A stretch of 8,328 bases of DNA from an uncultured Planctomycetaceae bacterium (GTDB taxonomy: Bacteria > Planctomycetota > Planctomycetia > Pirellulales > UBA1268). The notes under the pieces are model-generated. The model searched no databases. It was not told the DNA's origin and was given only the letters and a program-made list of their open reading frames with translations. Of the stretch, positions 1-6,593 are shown piece by piece; positions within the stretch are counted from its first letter, which is position 1; each line of letters opens with the position of its first letter. The stretch spans positions 1 through 8,328 of the forward strand of contig CAISKG010000186.1 of the NCBI GenBank assembly GCA_903885855.1, written 5' to 3'. Both the position numbers and the translations under genes were made by a program.

Positions 1-59
1 GCCCGCCCCTGATCGCCCCCCGCGCCCCGCACGCCGTCCGCGCCGCCGGCCCCGCCCGC

Positions 60-83
60 GGCTGCGGTCGGCCCGCCGCAGCC
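60..83 (+). other. GC-rich stem-loop in the gatC leader
   Basis: Bases 60-67 (GGCTGCGG) pair perfectly with 76-83 (CCGCAGCC) around an 8-base loop. The hairpin ends 20 bases before the gatC ATG and just before its Shine-Dalgarno sequence. It has no T-run after it, so it is not a classic Rho-independent terminator. It could mark the end of an upstream transcript or act as leader structure. In DNA this GC-rich, an 8-bp stem can also arise by chance. Confidence 0.3.
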
Positions 84-103
84 CCGCGCCCGAGGACCGA
101 CCG

Positions 104-406
104 ATGGCACTCTCCCCCTCCGACGTGGCGAAGGTGGCCCTGCTCGCCCGCCTCGCCCTCTCCGAGGAGGAGCTCGTCACGATGACGCGCGAGCTCTCCT
201 CGATCGTCGGCTTCGTCGGGCAGCTCGAGGCGATCGACACGGCGGCCGTGGAGCCGCTGGCCCATCCGCTCGACACGCAGAACGTCTTCCGGGACGACGT
301 CGTCCGACCGTCGCTCGACCGCGAGGCCGCCCTGCGCTCCGCTCCCGCCCAGGACGGCGAGTGCTTCCTCGTCCCGGCGGTGCTGGGCGAATCGGGCGCC
401 GCCTGA
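104..406 (+). CDS. gatC: Asp-tRNA(Asn)/Glu-tRNA(Gln) amidotransferase subunit C (GatC)
   Basis: GatC is the small subunit of the GatCAB amidotransferase. This cytoplasmic complex converts misacylated Glu-tRNA(Gln) and/or Asp-tRNA(Asn) to the correct amide form. GatC wraps around GatA and holds it to GatB. The 100-residue product has normal family length. It has the typical N-terminal helix (LSPSDVAKVALLARLALSEEE), a second helix ending near residue 42 (VGQLEAIDT), the VEPLAHPLD segment around residues 49-57, and the Arg-Asp pair of the FRDDVVRPSL stretch. The ATG is supported by GAGGA at 92-96, seven bases upstream, one of the few clear ribosome-binding sites in the window. It is first in a gatC-gatA-gatB order, 39 bases before gatA. 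Identification is secure from sequence and context. Confidence 0.95.
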   Translation: MALSPSDVAKVALLARLALSEEELVTMTRELSSIVGFVGQLEAIDTAAVEPLAHPLDTQNVFRDDVVRPSLDREAALRSAPAQDGECFLVPAVLGESGAA

Positions 407-445
407 TCCCCGGCCCGCCGCCCGCCCGCCCGATCGACACGCGCC

Positions 446-1965
446 ATGCAACCGCACGACCTGTCCGCCGTCGATCTCGTCAACGCCGTCCGGCAGGGGG
501 ATCTGACGGCGACGCGCTGCACCGAGGCCTTCCTCGACCGGATCGCCCGCCTCGACGGGCGCGTCAACGCGTTCCTCGCGGTCGACCGCGAGGGGGCGCT
601 GCGCACCGCGGCGGCGATCGACGCCAAGCGCCGTTCGGGCGGCGCCCTCGGCCCCCTCGCCGGCCTGCCCGTGGCGGTGAAGGACGCCCTCTGCACCGCC
701 GACCAGCCGACGACCTGCGCCTCCAAGATGCTCGCCGGCTACCGCCCCCCCTACGACGCGGAGGTGGTGGCCCGGCTCCGCGCCGCCGACGCCGTGATCG
801 TCGGCAAGACGAACATGGACGAGTTCGCGATGGGGGCCTCCAACGAGAACTCCGCCTTCGGCCCGGTGCACAACCCCTGGGATCTGGAGCGGGCCCCGGC
901 GGCTCGAGCGGCGGCTCGGCGGCCTCCGTCGCCGCGGACATGGCCCCCGTGGCGATCGGCTCCGACACCGGCGGCTCGATCCGCCAGCCGGCGGGGCTGT
1001 GCGGGATCACCGGCCTCAAGCCGACCTACGGGCGCGTCAGCCGGCGCGGCCTGGTGGCCTTCGCGTCGAGCCTCGACCAGATCGGGCCGATGGCGCGCTC
1101 GGCCGCCGACTGTGCCCTCGTGCTCGAGACGATCGCCGGCCACGACCCCGGCGACGCCACGTCGCTCGCCGAGCCGGTGCCCCCCTACACGCGCTCCCTC
1201 GAGGGATCGCTCGAGGGGGTGCGCATCGGCCGCGTGCCGGCGCACTTCGGGGCGGGGATCGATCCGGAGGTGGCGCACGCGGTGGAGGAGGCCTTCGCCG
1301 CCTTCCGCGCCGCCGGGGCCACGATCCACGACATCGACATGCCGCACGCCGACGCCGGCGTCGCCTGCTACTACCTGGTGGCGCCGTGCGAGGCGTCGAG
1401 CAATCTGGCGCGGTACGACGGAGCGCACTATGGCCACCGGGCCGAGCCCGGAAGGGGCCACCGGGCCGAGCCCGGCCGCGGCGCCACGGGCTACGAGTCG
1501 GCGCTCGTGGAGATGTACTGCCGCAGCCGGGCCGAGGGCTTCGGGCCCGAGGTCAAACGCCGCATCATGCTCGGCACCTACGCCCTCTCCGCCGGCTACT
1601 ATGACGCCTACTACGCCAAGGCGCTGCGGGTGCGGCGGCTCATCCGTCAGGACTACCTCGACGCCTTCGCCAAGGTCGACCTCATCGGCGGCCCGGTCTC
1701 GGCCACGGCGGCCTTCCGCCTCGGCGAGAAGACCGACGACCCGCTCTCGATGTACCTCCTCGACCTGTACACCGTCTGCACGAACCTCGCCGGCGTCGGG
1801 GGGATCTCCTTCCCCTGCGGCTTCACGAAATCGGGCCTGCCGATCGGCTTCCAGCTCCAGTCGCCGGCGCTGGCCGAGCCGCTCCTCCTCCGCGCCGCCG
1901 ACCGCTACCAGCACCTCACCGACTGGCACCTGCGCCGCGCCCCCCTGGCCGCGAAGGGGGCCTGA
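446..1965 (+). CDS. gatA: Amidotransferase subunit A (GatA), with an apparent -1 frameshift near base 896
   Basis: GatA is the glutaminase subunit of GatCAB, releasing ammonia from glutamine by a Ser-cisSer-Lys amidase mechanism. Residues 1-150 read from the ATG at 446 and include Lys79 (VAVKD), an FAMGASNENSAFG stretch and HNPWDLER. The rest reads in another frame from base 898: GGSSGGSAA, GSDTGGSIRQPAG, the EVKRRIMLGTYALSAGYYDAYY block and a normal C-terminus ending at 1965. Restoring one base, for example a fifth C in the run at 894-897, gives about 506 residues. It also places the catalytic residues at Lys79, Ser154 and Ser178, as in the known Staphylococcus enzyme. The gene is otherwise undamaged. 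A sequencing or assembly error in a GC-rich run is the simplest explanation; a true pseudogene or recoding is possible. No clear Shine-Dalgarno precedes the ATG. A 24-base duplication lies at 1432-1479. Confidence 0.9.
1432..1479 (+). repeat. 24-base in-frame tandem duplication inside gatA
   Basis: Two adjacent 24-base units (1432-1455 and 1456-1479) share their first 20 bases exactly. Both encode GHRAEPGR, giving GHRAEPGRGHRAEPGRG. The three differences all fall in the last two codons and are synonymous (GGA AGG against GGC CGC). The site follows the usual GatA stretch SSNLARYDG-x-x-Y-GHR, where homologues, as I recall them, have one short loop. The insertion keeps the frame and probably lengthens a surface loop. 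Confidence 0.85.
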
Positions 1966-2007
1966 CCGACCTCCCGCCCCTTCCCGGCCCTCCCCCCGAG
2001 CGTCCCC

Positions 2008-3483
2008 GTGACCGCCTCCCCCACCACCGCCACGACCGTCATCGGCCTCGAGGTGCACGTTCAGCTCCTCACCGAGACGAAGCTGTTCTGCGGCTGCTCA
2101 ACCCGCTTCGGGGCCCCGCCCAACACGCAGGTCTGCCCGGTGTGCCTCGGTCTGCCCGGATCGCTGCCGGTGATGAACCGCCGGGCCTTCGATCTGGCCG
2201 TGCGCGCGGCCTTGGCCCTCGACTGCCGGATCGCGCCGTTCACGAAGTGGGACCGGAAGAACTACTTCTATCCCGACCTCCCCAAGGGCTACCAGATCTC
2301 GCAGTACGACCTCCCCTTCTCGTCCGACGGCACCCTCGAGGTGGCCGATCCCAAGGGGGCGTTCGCGCGCAAGGTGGGGATCATCCGCGTCCACCTCGAG
2401 GAGGACGCCGGCAAGAGCATGCACGACGAGGCGGCGGGCACCGGCGACAGCCGCATCGACTTGAACCGCGCCGGCACGCCGCTGTGCGAGATCGTCACGC
2501 AGCCCGACCTCCGCTCCCCCCAGGAGGCCCGCGCCTGGCTCGGCGAGCTGCGGCTGTTGCTGGTGTGGCTGGGGGTCAGCGACTGCAACATGCAGGAGGG
2601 GAGCCTCCGCGTCGACGCCAACGTCAACCTCCACATCCCCGTCGAGGGGCGCGTCGCCAAGACGCCGATCGTGGAGATCAAGAATCTCAACAGCTTCCGC
2701 GCCGTGGAGCGGGCCATCGCCTACGAGGCCGCCCGGCAGGAGGACGAATGGCGCACCAGCGGCGCCGAGATGGGCCGCGTCCCCAAGCAGACGCGCGGCT
2801 GGGACGACGCCGCCGGCGTGACGCGTGCCCAGCGGCACAAGGAGGAGTCGAGCGATTACCGCTACTTCCCCGAGCCCGATCTGGTGCCCGTGACCGTCGA
2901 CGAGGCCCGCCTGGCGGGGATCCGCGCCACGATGGGGCCGCGGCCGGCGGCGCTGCGCCTCCGGCTCGCGGAGACGTGGGGGATCTCGGCCTACGACGCC
3001 GACGTCCTGGTCAACCAGGGCAGCGAGCTCGTCGCCTGGTACGAGGAGCTCGCCGGGCTCGCCGGCGACGGCAAGGTGGCGAGCAACTGGATGCAGCAGG
3101 ACGTCCTCCGCACGCTCAACGAGCGCGGCGGCACGATCGCCGAGTTCCCCGTCCGGCCGGCCGCGGTGGCCGACATCATCGGCCGGATCGCCAAGGGGGA
3201 TTTCGACACCAGCCGCGGCCGCGAGATCTTCGCCGAGGTGCTCGCCAGCGGCCGGGGGGTGGCCGACGTGGTGGCCTCGATGGGGATCGCGGCGGTCTCC
3301 GAGGAGGAACTCGTGGCCCTGTGCCGCGACCTGCTCGCCGCCAACCCGAAGATCGTGGCCGACGTGCAGGGGGGGAAGGAGCAGGCGGCCGCCGGCCTCA
3401 TCGGCCAGGCGCGCAAGAAGAACCCCAACGTCAACCCGGCCAAGGTCCGCGAGACCTGCCTGGCCCTCATCCGGGCGATGTGA
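2008..3483 (+). CDS. gatB: Asp-tRNA(Asn)/Glu-tRNA(Gln) amidotransferase subunit B (GatB)
   Basis: GatB binds the misacylated tRNA, activates the acyl group with ATP and receives ammonia from GatA. The 491-residue protein has normal length. It contains IGLEVHVQL at residues 12-20, a zinc-type cysteine set (Cys28, Cys30, Cys43, Cys46), the signature WDRKNYFYPDLPKGYQISQY at 81-100, HLEEDAGK at 129-136 and DLNRAGTPLCEIV at 151-163. The SSDYRYFPEPDL block follows. A C-terminal helical YqeY-like tRNA-binding tail ends in NPNVNPAKVRE. The start is GTG; no other start lies in frame between the gatA stop and IGLEVHVQL. The 42 bases before it are strongly pyrimidine-rich and have no Shine-Dalgarno, so translation may depend on coupling or a leaderless-type mechanism. 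The stop is 10 bases before the next gene. Confidence 0.95.
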   Translation: MTASPTTATTVIGLEVHVQLLTETKLFCGCSTRFGAPPNTQVCPVCLGLPGSLPVMNRRAFDLAVRAALALDCRIAPFTKWDRKNYFYPDLPKGYQISQYDLPFSSDGTLEVADPKGAFARKVGIIRVHLEEDAGKSMHDEAAGTGDSRIDLNRAGTPLCEIVTQPDLRSPQEARAWLGELRLLLVWLGVSDCNMQEGSLRVDANVNLHIPVEGRVAKTPIVEIKNLNSFRAVERAIAYEAARQEDEWRTSGAEMGRVPKQTRGWDDAAGVTRAQRHKEESSDYRYFPEPDLVPVTVDEARLAGIRATMGPRPAALRLRLAETWGISAYDADVLVNQGSELVAWYEELAGLAGDGKVASNWMQQDVLRTLNERGGTIAEFPVRPAAVADIIGRIAKGDFDTSRGREIFAEVLASGRGVADVVASMGIAAVSEEELVALCRDLLAANPKIVADVQGGKEQAAAGLIGQARKKNPNVNPAKVRETCLALIRAM

Positions 3484-3493
3484 GGGGCCGCGC

Positions 3494-4300
3494 ATGCCCC
3501 GCGTCGTCACGCTCACCACCGACTTCGGCGCGGGGAGCGTCTACGTGGCACAGCTCAAGGGGGCGCTCCTCCGGGCCGCCGCGCCCCCCACGATCGTCGA
3601 CATCGCCCACGATCTCGCGCCGCACGATCCCCGCGCGGCGGCGTGGTTCGTGGGGCGGGCCTGCCCCGCCTTTCCCCCCGGGGCGATCCACGCCGTGGTC
3701 GTCGATCCGGGGGTGGGCACGTCGCGCCGCCTGCTCCACGCCCGCATCGGCGACCACGACTACCTCGCCCCCGACAATGGCCTCCTCACGCTCGCCATCC
3801 GTCGCGGCGGCCTGGCCTGGGCGCGCGAGATCGCCGTGCCGGCCGGCGCGGCGGCCACCTTCCACGGCCGCGACGTGATCGCGCCCTACGCCGCCGCGCT
3901 CCTCGACGCGGCCGCCGGCGGGGCGGGGCAGGGGGGGATCGCCGGCGCTCCCGCGGCGGGCCCGGGGCTCGAGCCGGTGCTGCTGGAGTGGCCCGACCCC
4001 CACGTCGCCGACGACGGCGCGGTCCGCGGGGAGGTGGTGCACGTCGACGCCTTCGGCAACCTCGTCACCGATCTCCCGGCGGCGTTCCTGCCACGGCTGC
4101 TGGCCGCCGGGAGGATCCTCGTGGGGGACCGCGCCGTCGAGCGGGTGGTGCGCACCTACGGCGAGGCGCCGCCGGGGAGCCTGGTGGCGCTCGTCGGCTC
4201 GCAGGACGCGCTCGAGGTGGCGGTGGTGGAGGGGAACGCGGGCGACCGGCTCACGGCGGCGGTCGGCACGCCGGTGACGATCCCCGCGCCGGCCGGATGA
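3494..4300 (+). CDS. SAM hydroxide adenosyltransferase (SAM hydrolase, DUF62 family)
   Basis: This family uses a water-derived hydroxide to split S-adenosylmethionine into adenosine and methionine; a few relatives are the halide-using fluorinases and chlorinases. The 268-residue protein shows the family motifs in order: TTDFG (8-12), VVDPGVGTSRR (69-79), APDNGLL (92-98), TFHGRDVIAP (122-131), VDAFGNLVTD (184-193), VGSQDALEVAVVEGNA near the C-terminus. Asp71, Arg78 and His124 match the Asp-Arg-His triad described for the archaeal hydrolases, so hydrolysis is more likely than halogenation. Between the two domains lies a Gly/Ala-rich linker (about 139-156). GAGG at 3482-3485 is well placed for the ATG. 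The 10-base gap after gatB suggests co-transcription. The physiological role of the family is unsettled, and nothing here links it directly to tRNA amidation. Confidence 0.9.
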   Translation: MPRVVTLTTDFGAGSVYVAQLKGALLRAAAPPTIVDIAHDLAPHDPRAAAWFVGRACPAFPPGAIHAVVVDPGVGTSRRLLHARIGDHDYLAPDNGLLTLAIRRGGLAWAREIAVPAGAAATFHGRDVIAPYAAALLDAAAGGAGQGGIAGAPAAGPGLEPVLLEWPDPHVADDGAVRGEVVHVDAFGNLVTDLPAAFLPRLLAAGRILVGDRAVERVVRTYGEAPPGSLVALVGSQDALEVAVVEGNAGDRLTAAVGTPVTIPAPAG

Positions 4301-4348
4301 CGGCGGCGACGGCGGCGTCCGCGTGCCGGGGGGCGCTCCCCACAGGGA

Positions 4349-4354
4349 TACAAT
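4349..4354 (+). promoter_or_regulatory. Candidate -10 box upstream of bioA
   Basis: TACAAT matches the bacterial -10 consensus at five of six positions and sits in a small AT-richer island (GGATACAATGC) within otherwise extremely GC-rich DNA. No convincing -35 hexamer is visible 16-18 bases upstream and there is no TGn extension. If used, transcription would start near 4361 and give bioA a leader of about 125 bases, making it independent of the gat transcript. The evidence is a single hexamer. Confidence 0.35.
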
Positions 4355-4421
4355 GCTCCGCGGCGGTCACGTGTCGACGTCGCCGATCCCGCCCATTCGC
4401 GCCAGTCCGCCCTCCGCGATC

Positions 4422-4489
4422 ATGGGAGGATCGGCGGCCGTGCGCACCGGATTCCGCGCATGACCGTCCGGAGCCCCTCGTCGCCATGA
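4422..4489 (+). promoter_or_regulatory. Leader with two overlapping mini-ORFs running into bioA
   Basis: An ATG at 4422 opens a 13-codon ORF ending at TGA 4461-4463. The same ORF could instead start at GTG 4440, nine bases after the purine-rich GGGAGGA at 4424-4430. Its stop overlaps an ATG at 4460 (ATGA), which opens a 9-codon ORF whose stop at 4487-4489 overlaps the bioA ATG at 4486 (again ATGA). This is a chain of two 4-base overlaps ending at bioA, an arrangement often used for translational coupling. bioA itself has only a weak GGAG, 12 bases upstream. The peptides show no run of regulatory codons. The arrangement may be chance. Confidence 0.25.
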
Positions 4490-5868
4490 AGCCAGATCCG
4501 CCCGCCCTCCCACCGACGCCGCGCCCCGACGCCGCCACGCTCGCCGCCTGGGACCGGGAGCACGTCTGGCACGCCTTCACGCAGATGCAGGAGTACGAGC
4601 CGCTCCTCGTCGAGCGCGGCGAGGGGGCCTGGCTCGTCGACGTCGACGGGCGCCGCTACCTCGACGGCTCGGCGAGCATGTGGTGCGCGATCCACGGCCA
4701 CGCGCATCCCCGGCTCGACGCGGCGCTGGCCGCCCAGGCGGCGAAGATCTGCCACACCACCAACCTCGGCCTCTCCAATCCCACGACGGTGGAGTTCGCC
4801 CGGAGGCTCGTGGAGGTCGCCCCGGCGGGCCTCGAGAAGGTGTTTTTCAGCGGCGACGGCTCGAGCGCCGTCGAGGCCGCCCTGAAGATCGCCTTCCAGT
4901 ACTGGCTCCAGGCCGACCCGCCGCGCGAGGGGCGGACGAAGTTCGTGGCCATCGGCGAGGCCTACCACGGCGACACCCTCGGCGCCGTCGCCGTCGGCGG
5001 CGTCGACCGCTTCACCTCCGTCTTCGCCCCGCTGACGTTCGAGCCGATCCGGCTGCCGAGCCCGGGGGGCGCCTGTCCGTCGACCGGCCGGCCGGCGCCG
5101 GCGCTCGGCGAGTCGCTCGCGGCGTTGGAGCGGGTCCTCGAGGCCCATGCGGGGAAGGTGGCGGCGATGGTGATGGAGCCCGTGCTCCAGGCGGCGGCGG
5201 GGATCTGGCTCCACCCGCCCGGCTACCTGGCCGGCGTGCGCGAGATCACGCGCCGCCACGGCGTGCTCCTCGTCCTCGACGAGGTGGCCACCGGCTTCGG
5301 CCGCACCGGCACGATGTTCGCCTGCCAGCGCGAGGAGGTCGCCCCCGACTTTCTCTGCCTGGCCAAGGGGCTCTCGGCCGGGTACCTGCCGATGGCGGCC
5401 ACGCTCACCACCGCCGCGGTGTGGAGAGCCTTCCTCGGCCCCCACGCGTCGCGCCGCACCTTCTTCCACGGCCACACCTACGGCGGCAACCCGCTCGGGG
5501 CGGCGGTGGGGCTCGCCTCGCTCGACGTCTTCCGCGAGGAGCGGGTGCTCGAGGGGCTGCCGGCGAAGATCGAGCGTCTCGCGGCCGGCGTCTCCGGGCT
5601 CGCGGGGCATCCGCACGTGGCCGAGGTGCGGCAGCTGGGCCTGGTGGCGGGCATCGAGCTGGCGGCGCAGAAGAGCCCCCGGCGTGCCTTCCCCTGGCAG
5701 GAGCAGCGCGGGATGCGGGCCTGCCGCGCCGCGCGGGCCCACGGCGCGCTCCTGCGGCCGCTGGGCGACGTGGTCGTCCTCTGGCCGCCGCTGTCGATCA
5801 CCCTCGACGAGATCGACCGCCTCTGCGCGGCGGCCGCCGCGGGCATCGACACGGCGACGGGGCAGTGA
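4486..5868 (+). CDS. bioA: Adenosylmethionine- or lysine-8-amino-7-oxononanoate aminotransferase (BioA/BioK)
   Basis: This is a PLP-dependent class III aminotransferase that makes 7,8-diaminopelargonate, the antepenultimate step of biotin synthesis. The 460-residue protein has the BioA-specific start WHAFTQMQEYEP (29-40), then SMWCAIHGHAHP, a PLP phosphate loop at 122-132, YHGDTLGAVAVGG (160-172), the PLP-ring aspartate Asp265 in LDEVATGFGRTG, the Schiff-base Lys294 in CLAKGLSAGYLP, FFHGHTYGGNP and the carboxylate-binding Arg424 in LRPLGDVV. From memory, several stretches (AFQYW, TFFHGH, VRQLG, RPLGDV) resemble the lysine-using Bacillus BioK more than E. coli BioA, so the amino donor is uncertain. 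The ATG at 4486 is chosen because no better in-frame start lies nearby upstream and the family N-terminus begins soon after it. No other biotin genes are in the window. The 3' end meets a convergent gene. Confidence 0.9.
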   Translation: MKPDPPALPPTPRPDAATLAAWDREHVWHAFTQMQEYEPLLVERGEGAWLVDVDGRRYLDGSASMWCAIHGHAHPRLDAALAAQAAKICHTTNLGLSNPTTVEFARRLVEVAPAGLEKVFFSGDGSSAVEAALKIAFQYWLQADPPREGRTKFVAIGEAYHGDTLGAVAVGGVDRFTSVFAPLTFEPIRLPSPGGACPSTGRPAPALGESLAALERVLEAHAGKVAAMVMEPVLQAAAGIWLHPPGYLAGVREITRRHGVLLVLDEVATGFGRTGTMFACQREEVAPDFLCLAKGLSAGYLPMAATLTTAAVWRAFLGPHASRRTFFHGHTYGGNPLGAAVGLASLDVFREERVLEGLPAKIERLAAGVSGLAGHPHVAEVRQLGLVAGIELAAQKSPRRAFPWQEQRGMRACRAARAHGALLRPLGDVVVLWPPLSITLDEIDRLCAAAAAGIDTATGQ

Positions 5869-5895
5869 GGTTCCCGGGCGGCGCGGTGGCCTCAC
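5865..5895. terminator. Possible bidirectional terminator between convergent genes
   Basis: GTGAGG at 5865-5870 is the exact reverse complement of CCTCAC at 5890-5895. The arms contain the bioA stop (TGA 5866-5868) and, on the other strand, the methyltransferase stop (5892-5894). The 19-base interior is GC-rich and could extend the structure. There is no T-run on either strand, and part of the symmetry follows from both genes ending in TGAGG or GTGAGG. The position between convergent genes only 23 bases apart fits a shared terminator, but the stem is short. Confidence 0.3.
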
Positions 5896-6512
5896 CCCGG
5901 CACGCGGACCGCCCACTGGATGGTGGGCTCGTCGACGAGCAGCATGGCGAACTCACCCCGGTCCACCGCCTCGCGCACCGCCTTGCAGACGCCGTGATGC
6001 CGGTGGGATGGGTCGGGCTGCCAGTCATGCCCTGCCACGATGCCCCCCGGCATGACCTTGCGACGCAGGACGGCGAGCTCCTTCACCGTGGGCGCATAGA
6101 GGTGGGTGGAATCGACGTAGGCCCAATCGAGGTGCCCGTCGGGCAGCTGCGCGAGCGACTCGAGGTCGTCGCCGATCCGCAGTTTGACGCGACCGGACAC
6201 CAGCTCCTCCTCAAAGGCCCGGAGGATGTGGCACAGCGCCGAGATCGTGCTCCGGTCGCCCTCGCCCCAATGCCATTCCCGTGTCAGGAGATACCAGGGA
6301 TCCATCAGGTAGAGCGTCCGCGGCGCGAGATCCTCGAGCAGCGCCCCGGAGAACTCCCCCTTGAAGACGCCGCACTCGACCCCCACTCCCCCCGGCTCGA
6401 TGACCGTGCGGAGCACGGCCGTCCGTCGCCGGTCGCCGGCGCTGACGCGCCGCGGCGGCGCGGTGGGCGCGGGGCCCGCCGACGGGGCGGTGGATGGGGA
6501 ATCGCTGGACAT
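5892..6512 (-). CDS. Class I SAM-dependent methyltransferase (Methyltransf_24/TylF-like)
   Basis: The 206-residue protein has a Rossmann methyltransferase core. The SAM-binding motif I reads VGVECGVFKGEFS (43-55), followed by LYLMDPW with acidic Asp71. WAYVDSTHLYAPTVKEL (130-146) carries Asp134 and His137. PGGIVAGHDW (155-164) and HGVCKAVREAV (173-183) are typical of the family whose members include O-methyltransferases acting on sugars or small molecules. The substrate cannot be read from the sequence. Residues 1-25 are a Pro/Ser/Ala-rich low-complexity tail that is probably disordered. The ATG at 6512 is supported by GGGAG on the minus strand at 6519-6523, about six bases upstream. The gene stands alone, separated by 270 bases from its upstream neighbour and convergent with bioA, so it probably has its own promoter. 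An inventory role such as modification of an envelope glycan is only a guess. Confidence 0.8.
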   Translation of the reverse strand: MSSDSPSTAPSAGPAPTAPPRRVSAGDRRRTAVLRTVIEPGGVGVECGVFKGEFSGALLEDLAPRTLYLMDPWYLLTREWHWGEGDRSTISALCHILRAFEEELVSGRVKLRIGDDLESLAQLPDGHLDWAYVDSTHLYAPTVKELAVLRRKVMPGGIVAGHDWQPDPSHRHHGVCKAVREAVDRGEFAMLLVDEPTIQWAVRVPG

Positions 6513-6547
6513 GACGCTCTCCCGTCGATGGCATCGGACACGATCCG

Positions 6548-6563
6548 CGGCGCCCGGGCGCCG
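6548..6563. promoter_or_regulatory. 16-base perfect palindrome upstream of the methyltransferase gene
   Basis: CGGCGCCCGGGCGCCG reads the same on both strands. It lies 36-51 bases upstream of the methyltransferase ATG, downstream of the weak promoter candidate at 6594-6622. The location suits an operator for a dimeric regulator that represses the gene, or a structured 5' leader. Its all-GC makeup means chance is a real alternative in this genome. Confidence 0.25.
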
Positions 6564-6593
6564 AACGGTCAGGATCGGAACTCGGTCGCCGTG

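Noticed and set aside
890..900. Programmed -1 frameshift site in gatA
   Set aside because: The codons CGG GCC CCG do not form an X-XXY-YYZ slippery heptamer, and GCC cannot re-pair as GGC. I know of no recoding in GatA; kept only as an alternative.
751..2058. Long open frame antisense to gatA, and similar antisense frames over gatB and bioA
   Set aside because: These are shadows expected where stop codons are rare. Their products are Arg/Gly/Pro-rich without domains, while the opposite strand carries clear conserved genes.
4301..4421. SAM, TPP or other riboswitch in the bioA leader, or a BirA operator
   Set aside because: No conserved riboswitch core is visible, and I see no pair of TTGT-A-AC type half-sites as expected for biotin operators.
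5927..5940. 14-base perfect palindrome GCTCGTCGACGAGC
   Set aside because: It lies inside the methyltransferase coding region near its 3' end and is explained by ordinary GC-rich codons; nothing suggests a site.
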